Origin: Parabacteroides gordonii MS-1 = DSM 23371
GTDB lineage: Bacteria > Bacteroidota > Bacteroidia > Bacteroidales > Tannerellaceae
Direction: 5' to 3'
Assembly (NCBI RefSeq): GCF_000969825.1
Contig: NZ_KQ033919.1
Span: forward strand, 1,774,173-1,838,172
Length of the DNA stretch: 64,000 bases
Shown here: positions 34,068 to 43,822 of the stretch, one piece after another
Numbering within the stretch: position 1 is the first letter of the stretch
Layout: each line of letters begins with the position of its first letter
Position numbers and translations under genes: made by a program
Notes under the pieces: generated by a model
What the model was told of the DNA's origin: nothing
The model's input: the letters and a program-made list of their open reading frames with translations, nothing else
Databases searched by the model: none

Positions 34068-36854
34068 TTACAATTTTTCCTTTAAATACTTTCCTGTATA
34101 CGATTCCGGACACATGGCAACTTCTTCCGGTGTCCCGGCACAAACCAGGTTACCGCCGGCGTTACCACCTTCCGGGCCTAAGTCTATCAGATAGTCGGCA
34201 CACTTGATCACGTCCATATTATGTTCGATGATCACCACCGTATGTCCTTTATCGATCAGGGCATTAAATGCTTTCAATAATGTTTTGATATCGTGGAAGT
34301 GCAATCCCGTTGTCGGTTCGTCGAATACGAACAAGGTAGGCTGTTGCTTTTCCTGTCCCAGGTAATAGGCCAGTTTCACGCGCTGGTTCTCACCCCCCGA
34401 AAGCGTGGAAGAGGTTTGCCCCAGTTTGATATAACCCAGACCGACATCCTGCAACGGTTTCAGCTTCTTTACGATTTTCTTTTCCTGCGAGCCGGGATAT
34501 TGTTCGAAGAACTCAATCGCCTGGTTCACTGTCATTTCCAGCATATCATAGATATTGGCTCCGTGATATTCCACATCGAGCACATCCTGTTTGAAACGTT
34601 TACCGTGACAGGTTTCGCATTCGAGGGTGATATCCGCCATAAACTGCATCTCGACAGTGATCCGGCCATCGCCCTTACACTCCTCGCAGCGTCCTCCTTC
34701 TTTATTAAAAGAAAAGTATGCAGATGTATAACCCATTTGCTTGGCCAAAGGTTGTTCGCCGAACAGTTTACGGATCTCATCGTAAGCACCGATATAGGTC
34801 ACCGGATTGGAACGGGAGCTCTTTCCGATCGAATTCTGATCGACAAATTCGATACCTTGTATCAGGATCATGTCGCCGTCCAACCCCGAGCAATCCACCA
34901 TCAGGCGGGCGGCATCATCCAGATAATGCTTCACTCCTTCATAAAAGATATCACGTACGAGCGAACTCTTTCCCGAACCGCTGACACCTGTCACCACCGT
35001 CATCACATTCAACGGAAACTTCACGTCGATCCCTTTCAGGTTATTCTTGCGGGCCCCTTTCACCTCTATATAATTATTCCACAAACGGCGGAAGGCGGGA
35101 ACCTCGATCTTATCTTCCCCGGTCAGGTAACGGACAGTATAACTGTTACTGCTGGTCTGCAGGTCGTTTACATCCCCCTGGTAAACCACTTCGCCCCCCA
35201 GACGACCGGCCTTCGGGCCGATATCGATAATATAATCGGCTGCACGGATAATATCCTCGTCATGTTCAACCACAACCACCGTATTACCCAGCGACTGCAA
35301 CTGGCGCAAAACCTTTACAAGCAGGTCGGTATCCCGCGAATGCAAACCGATGCTCGGTTCATCGAGGATATACAAAGACCCCACCAGGCTACTACCCAGC
35401 GACGTTGCCAGGTTGATACGCTGGCTCTCACCACCGGAAAGGGAAGCCGACAGACGGTCGAGCGACAGATACCCCAGTCCTACATCCAACAGGAATTGCA
35501 GGCGGTTCATAATCTCCGTCAGCAGACGTTTTGCTACGGCAGCATCCGTCTCATCCAGTTGCAGGTTGTCGAAAAAGGCTTTCGCATCCGTAATAGGCAA
35601 AGTCACCAGTTCGGCAATGTTCTTTCCACCGACCTTCACATACAGAGCTTCAGGCTTCAGGCGCGCCCCTTTACAGGAAGGACAGGTCGTCTTGCCCCGG
35701 TAGCGAGCCTGCATAACGCGGTATTGTATCTTATATAAGTTCTCTTCTACGAATTTAAAGAAATCGTCGATGCCGTGTAATCCTCTGGCACCATGCCACA
35801 GCAGGTCTTTCTCCTTCTGCGTCAGGTCGTAATACGGACGATGGATCGGGAAGTTGTATTTCTCACTTTTCGCGATAAACTCCTTCAGCCACTCTCCCAT
35901 CACCTCGCCTTTCCAGCAGACTACCGCCCCCTGATAGAGCGACAGGCTCTTATCAGGCACGACCAGGTTCTCGTCTATCCCGAGCACTTTCCCGAATCCT
36001 TCGCAAACAGGACAGGCACCCAGCGGATTATTGAAACTGAACATCATATCGGTCGGCTCGATAAAAGTGATACCGTCCGCCTCGAACTTCTTGGAGTATT
36101 CCTTTACGATCGTCTCTTCGGCTGTATAGATACGGATGATACAGGTATCGTGCCCCTCAAAGAAAGCCGTCTCCGCCGAATCAGCCAGACGGCTTTTCAG
36201 CGTCTTATCGTCCGAAACGACCAGACGGTCTATCAGCAGTTCGATGACCGGGGAAGCCAGCAACGCCTCGTCCGCCATCACTTCCGTAATGCGGTAAGCC
36301 GTATCATTTATCGATAAACGGGTATAACCCTCCTTCTGCAGTATCTCCAGTTGCTCCTTCATGCTGCGGCCTTCGGGTAGCACTACCGGTGCAAATACGG
36401 CAAAACGGGTTCCGTCCGGGTAAGACAATACCTCACTGACGATATCTTTCACCTGGTGCTTCTTCACCTCCAGTCCCGAAACAGGCGAGATCGTCTTTCC
36501 GATGCGGGCGTAAAGCAGACGCAGGTATTCATAAATTTCCGTGGATGTACCCACCGTCGAACGGGGGTTGCGGGTATTCACTTTCTGCTCGATCGCAATG
36601 GCAGGCGGAATACCTTTGATATAGTCACATTCCGGCTTGCTCATACGCCCCAGAAACTGGCGGGCATAAGCCGAGAGGCTCTCCACATACCGGCGCTGAC
36701 CTTCGGCGTATAAGGTATCAAAAGCGAGCGAAGACTTTCCACTGCCGGATAATCCGGTGATGACGACTAATTTGTCGCGCGGGATCTCTACATCAATGTT
36801 CTTCAGGTTATTGACACGAGCCCCCTTGATAAATATAGAATTATTTTCAGACAT
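34068..36854 (-). CDS. uvrA: Excinuclease ABC subunit A
   Basis: A 928-residue ABC-type ATPase that scans for bulky DNA lesions with UvrB. Both Walker A loops ([15 protein letters not shown] near 32; [11 protein letters not shown] in the second half), both signature motifs ([24 protein letters not shown]) and the zinc-binding CPVC/CPSC and CEEC/CETC pairs are intact. Length is just under the usual 940. Many genomes of this group carry more than one uvrA; which copy this is cannot be told here. Followed by an alcohol dehydrogenase gene. Confidence 0.97.
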   Translation of the reverse strand: MSENNSIFIKGARVNNLKNIDVEIPRDKLVVITGLSGSGKSSLAFDTLYAEGQRRYVESLSAYARQFLGRMSKPECDYIKGIPPAIAIEQKVNTRNPRSTVGTSTEIYEYLRLLYARIGKTISPVSGLEVKKHQVKDIVSEVLSYPDGTRFAVFAPVVLPEGRSMKEQLEILQKEGYTRLSINDTAYRITEVMADEALLASPVIELLIDRLVVSDDKTLKSRLADSAETAFFEGHDTCIIRIYTAEETIVKEYSKKFEADGITFIEPTDMMFSFNNPLGACPVCEGFGKVLGIDENLVVPDKSLSLYQGAVVCWKGEVMGEWLKEFIAKSEKYNFPIHRPYYDLTQKEKDLLWHGARGLHGIDDFFKFVEENLYKIQYRVMQARYRGKTTCPSCKGARLKPEALYVKVGGKNIAELVTLPITDAKAFFDNLQLDETDAAVAKRLLTEIMNRLQFLLDVGLGYLSLDRLSASLSGGESQRINLATSLGSSLVGSLYILDEPSIGLHSRDTDLLVKVLRQLQSLGNTVVVVEHDEDIIRAADYIIDIGPKAGRLGGEVVYQGDVNDLQTSSNSYTVRYLTGEDKIEVPAFRRLWNNYIEVKGARKNNLKGIDVKFPLNVMTVVTGVSGSGKSSLVRDIFYEGVKHYLDDAARLMVDCSGLDGDMILIQGIEFVDQNSIGKSSRSNPVTYIGAYDEIRKLFGEQPLAKQMGYTSAYFSFNKEGGRCEECKGDGRITVEMQFMADITLECETCHGKRFKQDVLDVEYHGANIYDMLEMTVNQAIEFFEQYPGSQEKKIVKKLKPLQDVGLGYIKLGQTSSTLSGGENQRVKLAYYLGQEKQQPTLFVFDEPTTGLHFHDIKTLLKAFNALIDKGHTVVIIEHNMDVIKCADYLIDLGPEGGNAGGNLVCAGTPEEVAMCPESYTGKYLKEKL

Positions 36855-36898
36855 AAATCTTTCCCTAATAAAGGATACAAAAATAGCAAAAAGAAATG

Positions 36899-36906
36899 TA
36901 TCTTTG
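36899..36906 (+). promoter_or_regulatory. -7 box for the GHL10 lipoprotein gene
   Basis: TATCTTTG about 50 nt upstream of the ATG at 36956; matches TAnnTTTG. Confidence 0.5.
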
Positions 36907-36955
36907 CCACAAGATTTGATAATGTGTTACAATAATCCCAAACCAACGAAAATTC

Positions 36956-38485
36956 ATGAAGATTCAATATATCCGCCTGTTCCTGGCCATACTCCTATGT
37001 GCCGTGACATCCTGTTCGACAACCAAACAACTTCCAACTCAAAAGACCGAGAGAAAAGACAAGCGGGAATTCAGGGGAGCCTGGATACAAACAGCCTTCC
37101 AGGGAGAATACAAGGATATGACTCCCGCCCAGTTACGCAAAGACTTCGTTCGGAAACTCAACTACCTGCAGGCTTGCGGTATCAATGCCATCATTTTCCA
37201 GGTACGCCCCGAAGCCGACGCCTTCTATAAATCGGATATCGAACCCTGGAGCCGTTTCTATACCGGAGAACAGGGCGTTGCCCCCGCCGGAAACTTCGAC
37301 GTGATGGCTTTCCTGGTTGAAGAATGCCATAAACGGAATATGGAGTTCCATGCCTGGCTGAACCCCTACCGGGCAAGTACGGCAGGGAATACCCGTTTCG
37401 CAGACTCGCATATCTACCATAAACATCCCGAATGGTTTGTTACCTATAATAAACAGATACTTTTCGACCCGGGACTGCCCGAAAGCCGGCAGTTCATCTG
37501 CAAGGTAGTACGCGATATCGTAAGCCGTTATGATGTGGATGCCATCCATATGGACGACTATTTCTATCCTTATCCTGCAGCAGGGATGCCTTTCCCGGAT
37601 GACGACAGTTTCCGGAAATACGGCCTGAACAAAGGATATACCAACGCACAACGTGGCGACTGGCGCCGTGAGAACGTAAACACCCTGATCCGCGAACTGA
37701 AACGGACGATCCTGCTGACCAAGCCCTGGGTACGTTTCGGTATCAGCCCGTTCGGTATCTACCGGAATAAGAAAAGTACGCCCGACGGCTCGGGTAGCAA
37801 CACCAACGGCCTGCAAAACTACGACGACCTGTATGCCGACGTGCTCCATTGGGTGAAAGAAGGCTGGATCGACTACAACATGCCGCAGATATACTGGGAA
37901 ATCGGCCATCCGGCAGCCGACTATATCACCCTGATCCAATGGTGGAACAAGAATGCGACACCCGAAGGTCCGCATCTTTATATAGGTCAGGACGTAGCCC
38001 GTACCATGAAAGCCGACCAACTGACCCGTAAAATGCTTTACGAACGTTCGCTCTCGAAAGTAAAAGGCAACTGCTTCTGGCCGGCCAACGAGATCCTATG
38101 GAACAACAAAGGCATAGCCGATAGCTTGAAAAGGAACTATCACCGTACCCCGGCCCTGATCCCGGCTTATACGCATATGCATAACCGTGCCCCGCAGGAT
38201 GTGAAAAAGCTGAAAGCGGAATGGACAGCCGACGGTTATATGCTGCACTGGCAGACCGAACAAAGCCCGACAAATCCGGAACTGGCTTCCTACTTTGTCG
38301 TTTACCGTTTCGATCCCAAAGAGCCGGTAGACCTGACCAACCCTGCAAAAATCGTAAAAATAACCCGCGAGGCAAGATATTTAATGCCTTATGATAACGG
38401 AAAGAAAAAATATCACTATATTGTGACCGCCGTCGATCGTTTCCATAACGAGAGTCCGGGGAAGAGTAAAAAGGTAAAGTTATAA
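36956..38485 (+). CDS. Family 10-like glycosyl hydrolase lipoprotein (GHL10)
   Basis: A 509-residue lipoprotein; [20 protein letters not shown] ends in a lipobox with Cys at 20. Residues ~35-370 form a GHL10 (DUF187) TIM barrel: [57 protein letters not shown] and [11 protein letters not shown]. The C-terminal ~100 residues look like a fibronectin type III domain ([17 protein letters not shown]). YngK-type enzymes of this family are thought to act on peptidoglycan or related glycans. Fifteen bases separate it from the AraC-type gene, so the regulator may be read from this promoter too. Confidence 0.85.
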   Translation: MKIQYIRLFLAILLCAVTSCSTTKQLPTQKTERKDKREFRGAWIQTAFQGEYKDMTPAQLRKDFVRKLNYLQACGINAIIFQVRPEADAFYKSDIEPWSRFYTGEQGVAPAGNFDVMAFLVEECHKRNMEFHAWLNPYRASTAGNTRFADSHIYHKHPEWFVTYNKQILFDPGLPESRQFICKVVRDIVSRYDVDAIHMDDYFYPYPAAGMPFPDDDSFRKYGLNKGYTNAQRGDWRRENVNTLIRELKRTILLTKPWVRFGISPFGIYRNKKSTPDGSGSNTNGLQNYDDLYADVLHWVKEGWIDYNMPQIYWEIGHPAADYITLIQWWNKNATPEGPHLYIGQDVARTMKADQLTRKMLYERSLSKVKGNCFWPANEILWNNKGIADSLKRNYHRTPALIPAYTHMHNRAPQDVKKLKAEWTADGYMLHWQTEQSPTNPELASYFVVYRFDPKEPVDLTNPAKIVKITREARYLMPYDNGKKKYHYIVTAVDRFHNESPGKSKKVKL

Positions 38486-38500
38486 GCGTAAAAGGGTAAT

Positions 38501-39358
38501 ATGTTCTCACAAGACCTGAGATACACCAAATTCACAGATTGTGCCTCCTGTGCCGAATACAGGAAGCAAATCTTTAAATACCGTTCTTATCCTAAGGGGA
38601 TCATACTCCCTCAGGAAAGATGCATGCAGAATACACTCTATTTTCTGCTGAAAGGTAGTGTCCTGGTAAACAGTGAAGAACATCCCAATACCATTTTCAG
38701 TGAAGGCCAGTTCATTCTGCAGCCGATCGGTTCAAAAGTAGAATTCAAAGTACTCGAGGCGTGCGAATGTATCCTTTACCTGTTCGAACGCCCGATCAAC
38801 GTATGCAGCGAGCGCTTCAACAAAGGGGCAAGCATAGCCGAGACAGCGCGCACCGAGTCGGTAGTGTTGGATATGTGCCCGCCTTTACGCTTTTTCGTGG
38901 AAGGAATGAGGATGTATCTGAATGACGAGTTGCTATGTGCCGGTTTCCTGCAAGCCAAACGGACAGAACTTGTCTATCTGCTGAACTGCTACTATACATT
39001 AAAAGACCTGGCTGCATTCTATTCCCCGATCTACCGGTACAGCAAAAGCTTCCGTTACTTCGTCATGCAGAATTATATGAAGGCAAAGGATGTGGAAGCC
39101 TTCGCCCAGATGGGAGGCTACAGTACACCTACTTTCCGCCGTCTGTTTAAGGAAACGTTCGGCGAACCGGCCTATCAGTGGATGTTGAAGAAGAAACGTG
39201 AAGACATCCAGAACGATCTGACCACAACCGAAATGTCTATCTCCGAGATCAGTTATAAATACGGTTTCGAGTCTCTTTCCAACTTTTCCCACTTCTGCCG
39301 GACTAATTTCGGGCAGTCTCCCCGTGCCATTCGTACTCAGAGAGGCGAAAAGCAGTAA
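38501..39358 (+). CDS. AraC family regulator, likely of the fimbrial operon
   Basis: A 285-residue DNA-binding protein. The N-terminal ~110 residues are cupin-like (LKGSVLVNSEEHPNTIFSEG); residues ~185-280 are the AraC HTH pair (EAFAQMGGYSTPTFRRLFKE and MSISEISYKYGFESLSNFSH). AraC regulators of this type precede fimbrillin operons in Bacteroidales, and the fimbrial genes start 120 bp downstream, so regulation of that operon is a reasonable inference. Its own promoter is not evident. Confidence 0.85.
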   Translation: MFSQDLRYTKFTDCASCAEYRKQIFKYRSYPKGIILPQERCMQNTLYFLLKGSVLVNSEEHPNTIFSEGQFILQPIGSKVEFKVLEACECILYLFERPINVCSERFNKGASIAETARTESVVLDMCPPLRFFVEGMRMYLNDELLCAGFLQAKRTELVYLLNCYYTLKDLAAFYSPIYRYSKSFRYFVMQNYMKAKDVEAFAQMGGYSTPTFRRLFKETFGEPAYQWMLKKKREDIQNDLTTTEMSISEISYKYGFESLSNFSHFCRTNFGQSPRAIRTQRGEKQ

Positions 39359-39429
39359 AAATCAAAGCTTATTACATTTTTTACAACTTATTGAATAGAA
39401 AAAGCAATTTTATGTCTGCTTTTTCCCGA

Positions 39430-39437
39430 TACATTTG
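39430..39437 (+). promoter_or_regulatory. -7 box for the fimbrial operon
   Basis: TACATTTG 43 nt upstream of the DUF5119 gene; matches TAnnTTTG. No other candidate lies between the AraC gene and the third fimbrillin. Confidence 0.55.
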
Positions 39438-39479
39438 CGCCATAGAGAAAAAGAAATGAAAATCAACGATTATTAGACG

Positions 39480-40391
39480 ATGATAAAGGGAGAAGTCGGT
39501 TGCTCGTGTGGCATAGCAGTCTGCATATTATTGATCATTACATGTTTCATAAAATGCAGTCCCGAAGATAAGTCAGAACAGACCTCCTATGGCTTTATCT
39601 CGTATTCGTTGAAATGGGAACAGGCCATGAGCGGCTACGAAGCACCCCGGAAATTACGTTATTGCTTTTATCCCATGGAAAAGGGAGCGATGACACAGAT
39701 CGAAGGCGATGCCGAAGGTTTGAAGTTCACGTTGCCACCGGATAAATACCGTTTGCTGATCTTCAACTGTGACGCGGATAATATTCAGTTCCGCAACATG
39801 GAGTCGTTCGAAACGGCAGAAGCATACATCCCGGAGACAAAAGCATCCGGAAGCGTAGTATCGGGACAGATTCCTTTATACGGGATCGCCATCAATGACC
39901 TGGAAGTGGAAGCCGACGAAGGCACACAAAACAAACGTGAGTTCAGTCCGGCCCCCTTGATCCGCGAAGTAACGCTCGACATCAAAGTCGACGGTATGGA
40001 GTATATAAAAGACTGCAAAGGGATGTTATCGGGAGTACCGGCAGCCTTCAGCCTGAGCAAGTTAGAGATCGTACCGGACAAAACAACCACAGTAAACTTT
40101 GAAGCCGCTCCCTCAAAGGAAGGAGTAAAAGCAAACATCATGATACTAGGAACCGCCCCCAAGCCCGGAGAAACTCCTCCCGCCACCCCCACAAACGAGG
40201 TCAAGCTGGATTTCACCCTCACTGACGGCAGTACCTCTTCCGCCACAATCGATTTGGGTGACTCGATCGGTAGCACGGAAAGCAACAACGTAAATGTAGA
40301 CGTATCCGTAACGGTAGAAAAGACCGCTTCCTTCACTGTTAAAATCAACAACTGGGAAGTCTCCGCCGGCGATAACATGGTCATTGAATAG
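39480..40391 (+). CDS. DUF5119 fimbrial anchor/assembly protein (FimB/Mfa2-like)
   Basis: A 303-residue exported protein. The N-terminus has a hydrophobic signal segment (IAVCILLIITCFIKC) with two Cys residues that could be lipidated, though neither fits a perfect lipobox. The body has RYCFYPMEKGAMTQIEGD and LPPDKYRLLIFNCDADNIQF, which match the two-domain DUF5119/FimB-Mfa2 fold that anchors fimbriae and ends their growth. It is first in the operon with three fimbrillins. The long poly-Thr/Pro stretch GETPPATPTNEV separates the last two β-regions. Confidence 0.78.
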   Translation: MIKGEVGCSCGIAVCILLIITCFIKCSPEDKSEQTSYGFISYSLKWEQAMSGYEAPRKLRYCFYPMEKGAMTQIEGDAEGLKFTLPPDKYRLLIFNCDADNIQFRNMESFETAEAYIPETKASGSVVSGQIPLYGIAINDLEVEADEGTQNKREFSPAPLIREVTLDIKVDGMEYIKDCKGMLSGVPAAFSLSKLEIVPDKTTTVNFEAAPSKEGVKANIMILGTAPKPGETPPATPTNEVKLDFTLTDGSTSSATIDLGDSIGSTESNNVNVDVSVTVEKTASFTVKINNWEVSAGDNMVIE

Positions 40392-40439
40392 ACATTAACA
40401 AGCAACGAATAAAGTTCAAACAATTTAATTTTTATAGTT

Positions 40440-41414
40440 ATGAAGACATTAGTATTAAGTATGATTTCAATTGCTGCAACTGTTGCAGCAATGACCGCTT
40501 GTACAAGCGAGAGTGATGGGATAGATGATCTTACTAAGGATGCACCGGTGGAGATTAAAATGAGTGCAAAAGTGCTTAATATCGAAACTAGAGCAACAGG
40601 TCCAATTAATGATGTTAATACCGCCATTGATGACATTGGATTTATTAGAAAAGATGCAAAACCCGCAGACGCTAATACAATTGATTGGACTACCAGCCCT
40701 ACGGAATACAGTGCTAAGATTGCTGCAGGGGGAGCAATTACTTTTACTCCTGTTCCCTACTACCCTGCAGACAAGGCAACCAGTGCATACATGATTGGTT
40801 ATCATCCTAAAAGGACCGTAACATCTGGAGCAGTAGAATATACAATAGATGGTAATACAGATATCATGTATGCTGAAAGAGTGGATGGCAACAAAGAAAA
40901 GACAACTGCATTAACACCAAATTTTAACCATTTACTATCTCAACTTGTATTAAAAATTACAGGGGGAACAACTGAAGCTGAAGCAAACGCAGCAGCTGCA
41001 GCATGGGGTACAATCAGTTCTATTTCAGTAAAAAGTATTCAGCCAAAATATACTTTAGCACTATCAACTGGGAAATTAACAGTTGTTACTAACGACAACG
41101 AAGCTACTGCTATTAATTTTGAGGCTCCCGCCTCTGGATTTCCCACAATTGCAACAACAACTGATGATGCAGGATATTGTATGATTCCCCCACAAGGAAG
41201 TCAAATAACTTTAGCAGTAACAACTGATAAAACTACCAAGGATGTGATTATCACAATTCCTGAAAGAACAGGAGAAAACCCTCGCCCAGCAAACACTACA
41301 TTAGCAGGAGAAGCTTATACAGTAACCTTAACATTTAAGGCTAACGAAATTGAATCTACAGCTTCTGTTACTGCATGGACACCTGTTGCCGGAGGTGAAG
41401 GTACGGTAGACTAA
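40440..41414 (+). CDS. Fimbrillin family protein 1 (likely major subunit)
   Basis: A 324-residue fimbrillin precursor. Lipobox MTAC with Cys 21, then a propeptide ending VLNIETR-ATG with a candidate trypsin-like (Rgp-type) cleavage after Arg 51. This is how Mfa1/FimA-type subunits mature after lipoprotein export. The body has TPVPYYPADKATSAYMIGYHP, DIMYAER and a C-terminal SVTAWTPVAGGEGTVD typical of the donor strand region. The gene base use is more A/T-rich than the preceding gene. Of the three fimbrillins it alone has the Arg site. A hairpin 41433-41481 follows. Confidence 0.85.
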   Translation: MKTLVLSMISIAATVAAMTACTSESDGIDDLTKDAPVEIKMSAKVLNIETRATGPINDVNTAIDDIGFIRKDAKPADANTIDWTTSPTEYSAKIAAGGAITFTPVPYYPADKATSAYMIGYHPKRTVTSGAVEYTIDGNTDIMYAERVDGNKEKTTALTPNFNHLLSQLVLKITGGTTEAEANAAAAAWGTISSISVKSIQPKYTLALSTGKLTVVTNDNEATAINFEAPASGFPTIATTTDDAGYCMIPPQGSQITLAVTTDKTTKDVIITIPERTGENPRPANTTLAGEAYTVTLTFKANEIESTASVTAWTPVAGGEGTVD

Positions 41415-41432
41415 CAAACAGGAAGTCATTAG

Positions 41433-41481
41433 TAACACTGATCGTATATGATAATATAATTATTCATAAAAATCAGTGTTA
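41433..41481 (+). promoter_or_regulatory. Intercistronic hairpin after fimbrillin 1
   Basis: TAACACTGAT (41433-41442) pairs with ATCAGTGTTA (41472-41481). There is no strong T-tract, so it may lower read-through or protect the upstream mRNA and set subunit ratios. Confidence 0.5.
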
Positions 41482-41536
41482 TTAATGTGCTTTATATCAA
41501 GCTACACAAACAATATTTAACACAAGGAACTACCTC

Positions 41537-42418
41537 ATGAAAGCTCACCCCTCATACATACTAACACTCCTACTCATCCTCTGCGGATGCAGTAGCGAAG
41601 TTGCCGAGGAAGCTGATAAAATCATAGAGAAGCCTATCCCTATTCTTATCACTACCCCCAAGCAGATTGATGTAAACACCAAAGCGGTTATTGATGCTTT
41701 CACTTCCGATAATATCTCTAATATTAGAATATACAGGACAAGCGAAACTGACAATTCGTATACCAATGGTATAACTCCCTATACCAACTCACTGAATTCC
41801 GAACTAGAATTCGAATCTCCACTCGTTTATCCGGTAGACGGTAGCAACGTTACCATATACAGTTTCTACCCTTCCAACATACAAGACATTTACCAATCAA
41901 CCGCTACAAACGAAATAGCCTTTTCCATATCAGGAAAAGATGATTTAATGTACGCTTCCGCCCCGGCAGGAAATAAGCGTAACCCTACAACTGTCAATTT
42001 AACTTTCGATCATAAACTGGCACAAATCAAATTTAAACTTAAAAACAACACCATAGATACATTAGAACGACAAGAACCCGTTAGCATCATCGCAACCGGC
42101 CCCAACTCCGGAACGATGAATCTTACAAATGGGGAATTATATATTACATCCGAAATAACAAAGACATTCAAGCTAGCTACCAATTTGACTTTTGACCAAT
42201 TAGACATAAATGCAGAAACAGAAATATCAGGAGAATTATTACTATTCCCCAAAAGCGAATACAGTTTTTCCTTACTAATAGGAGATAACTATTACCCTGT
42301 TACATTCGATCAACAGGCAACAACCTCCTGGCAGGAAAGCTCTGTCTACACCTTAACCATTTCTATCAACTCATTAAACAATCCTATGACAACACCTGTC
42401 GTAACAGAAGATATTTAA
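41537..42418 (+). CDS. Fimbrillin family protein 2 (accessory)
   Basis: A 293-residue lipoprotein precursor with lipobox LCGC (Cys 19). It has the fimbrillin-like pattern SNVTIYSFYPSNIQDIY, DDLMYASAPAGNKRN and NLTFDHKLAQIKFKLKN. Where fimbrillin 1 has the Arg cleavage site it has NTKAVIDAF with Lys, so processing may differ or not occur. It is probably an accessory or tip subunit. The next gene starts one base after its stop. Confidence 0.8.
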   Translation: MKAHPSYILTLLLILCGCSSEVAEEADKIIEKPIPILITTPKQIDVNTKAVIDAFTSDNISNIRIYRTSETDNSYTNGITPYTNSLNSELEFESPLVYPVDGSNVTIYSFYPSNIQDIYQSTATNEIAFSISGKDDLMYASAPAGNKRNPTTVNLTFDHKLAQIKFKLKNNTIDTLERQEPVSIIATGPNSGTMNLTNGELYITSEITKTFKLATNLTFDQLDINAETEISGELLLFPKSEYSFSLLIGDNYYPVTFDQQATTSWQESSVYTLTISINSLNNPMTTPVVTEDI

Positions 42419-42419
42419 T

Positions 42420-43322
42420 ATGACAAACAAAAGATATTTCATAATTACCCTACTCGTTCTCATATTCGGCTGTAATAGTGACAACGATGTTCCCCAAAAC
42501 GAGACGGTTAATGGTGCGGTCATACGATTCGGAGGAGAAATAACAAACATCGTATCCAAAGCTATTACGGAAAGCAATGATTTTCCAGATAAGGCAGCTA
42601 TCGGTATCTTCGGTTGGGGGCACACCGATGGTAGCACAACAAACCAATCCCTTCGTAAAGATTTAAATAACGCACAATATATCAAAGTAGCCGGAAGCAA
42701 TGAATTTACTAGTGATTTACACGCCCACTACCCTATCAACCCTGACACGCTACTAAACTTTTATGCCTACTATCCATATATAGCAGCAGCCAATCCTTCT
42801 AACATCCCGTTCGATCTAAAAAAACAAGATGACATCATGTGGGCTACTCCCGTGAAAAACAAGGATAAAACGACAGCTGACACACCAATCAATCTTTCCT
42901 TCAACCATATCTTATCTGCTATCACCCTTAAATTCAAGAAGGCGGATGATATTAAAGAAGATATGATCCTGCAAAGCATTTCGCTGGAGAATTACCCCTC
43001 GTCTATACAACTAAACGTACAAACTGGTAAATTAAATGCCGCTCCCTCAACCAGTCCTTATACAATTATCAGCGGACAGAACACGACAATGACACCCACC
43101 GAAGAAACAATCGTGATAAACTACCTTCTTTATCCCATAGAGAAGCCCGTATTTATTGTTAGGATGAGCGACAAAGATTATCGCATCGAATCAACAAAAG
43201 CATTCGAAGGAGGAAAAAAACAAACTTATTCATTTACTATACAAGCGAAAGACATCACTATTTCCGGGAGTATCAATCCTTGGGTGGATGGAGGGACAAG
43301 TAACGAAACAGTTTATTTCTAG
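42420..43322 (+). CDS. Fimbrillin family protein 3 (accessory)
   Basis: A 300-residue lipoprotein precursor with lipobox IFGC (Cys 18). It resembles fimbrillin 2 (LLNFYAYYPYIAAANPSN, DDIMWATPVKNKDKT, NLSFNHILSAITLKFKK) and ends INPWVDGGTSNETVYF. At the expected propeptide end it has VSKAITESND, again Lys instead of Arg. It is the last gene of the operon and is followed by repeat arrays 4 and 5 rather than a simple terminator. Confidence 0.8.
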   Translation: MTNKRYFIITLLVLIFGCNSDNDVPQNETVNGAVIRFGGEITNIVSKAITESNDFPDKAAIGIFGWGHTDGSTTNQSLRKDLNNAQYIKVAGSNEFTSDLHAHYPINPDTLLNFYAYYPYIAAANPSNIPFDLKKQDDIMWATPVKNKDKTTADTPINLSFNHILSAITLKFKKADDIKEDMILQSISLENYPSSIQLNVQTGKLNAAPSTSPYTIISGQNTTMTPTEETIVINYLLYPIEKPVFIVRMSDKDYRIESTKAFEGGKKQTYSFTIQAKDITISGSINPWVDGGTSNETVYF

Positions 43323-43400
43323 CCTATATAGTATCGACTTATACCCTATATCCTGTTACTCCTTATCCTTAAGGGGAAAACCTTGCGGGGTATAGGGAAA

Positions 43401-43576
43401 AAGCGTACAGCCTTTCGCTGAAAAGCTTGCGACTTTATGAAAATGGGTAGGCATCGGCTCCTCAACGGGTAGGCACTCAATAAAAATGGCTGCGGCACCC
43501 ATTTTCAGTGACTGCCGCAGCCATTTTAAACCACTGCCGCAGTCAATATTTATGGTTGCCGCAGCTATCTGATACT
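43401..43576. repeat. 22-bp-phased repeat array 4
   Basis: Eight consecutive 22-bp units from 43401 to 43576. Neighbouring units resemble each other pairwise: units 1-2 begin AAGC, units 3-4 begin GGGTAGGCA, units 5-8 begin with a TGCGGCA or TGCCGCAG word. The TGCCGCA half is the same family, in the same phase, as array 1 at 890-999. Located between the convergent fimbrillin 3 and DUF3868 genes. Confidence 0.8.
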
Positions 43577-43662
43577 CACTTCAAATAAGTTTTGTAGAAT
43601 ATTGGATTCATGCATTCATATCTGCATATATGCCTGATAATAGGACTATTGCAACAACCTTC

Positions 43663-43772
43663 CGGGTTCATACAGCCTTCATGTCGGGTTCATATAGCCT
43701 TCATGTGATAAATGTTATCCGATGAAGGCTATATGAATCCGATATGAAGGCAAAATGAAGTCACTACAACGG
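43663..43772. repeat. 22-bp-phased repeat array 5
   Basis: Five 22-bp units starting 43663, 43685, 43707, 43729 and 43751. Half-units carry TTCATnn words at 11-bp steps in the first two units; from 43718 the same word appears inverted as ATGAAnn, so the array folds back on itself. The rest of the gap 43323-43822 shows nothing else recognisable. Confidence 0.75.
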
Positions 43773-43822
43773 ATATAGATATTGTATATCAACGAACAAA
43801 CGCAGATATGAACGCATGAACC

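Noticed and set aside
34293-35738. A long plus-strand open frame of about 480 codons inside uvrA
   Set aside because: It is fully antisense to uvrA, whose protein shows all expected motifs. The antisense product has no recognisable domain and reflects codon bias.
43401-43772. Possible CRISPR array
   Set aside because: The units are contiguous 22-mers without constant repeats separated by unique spacers, and there are no cas genes.
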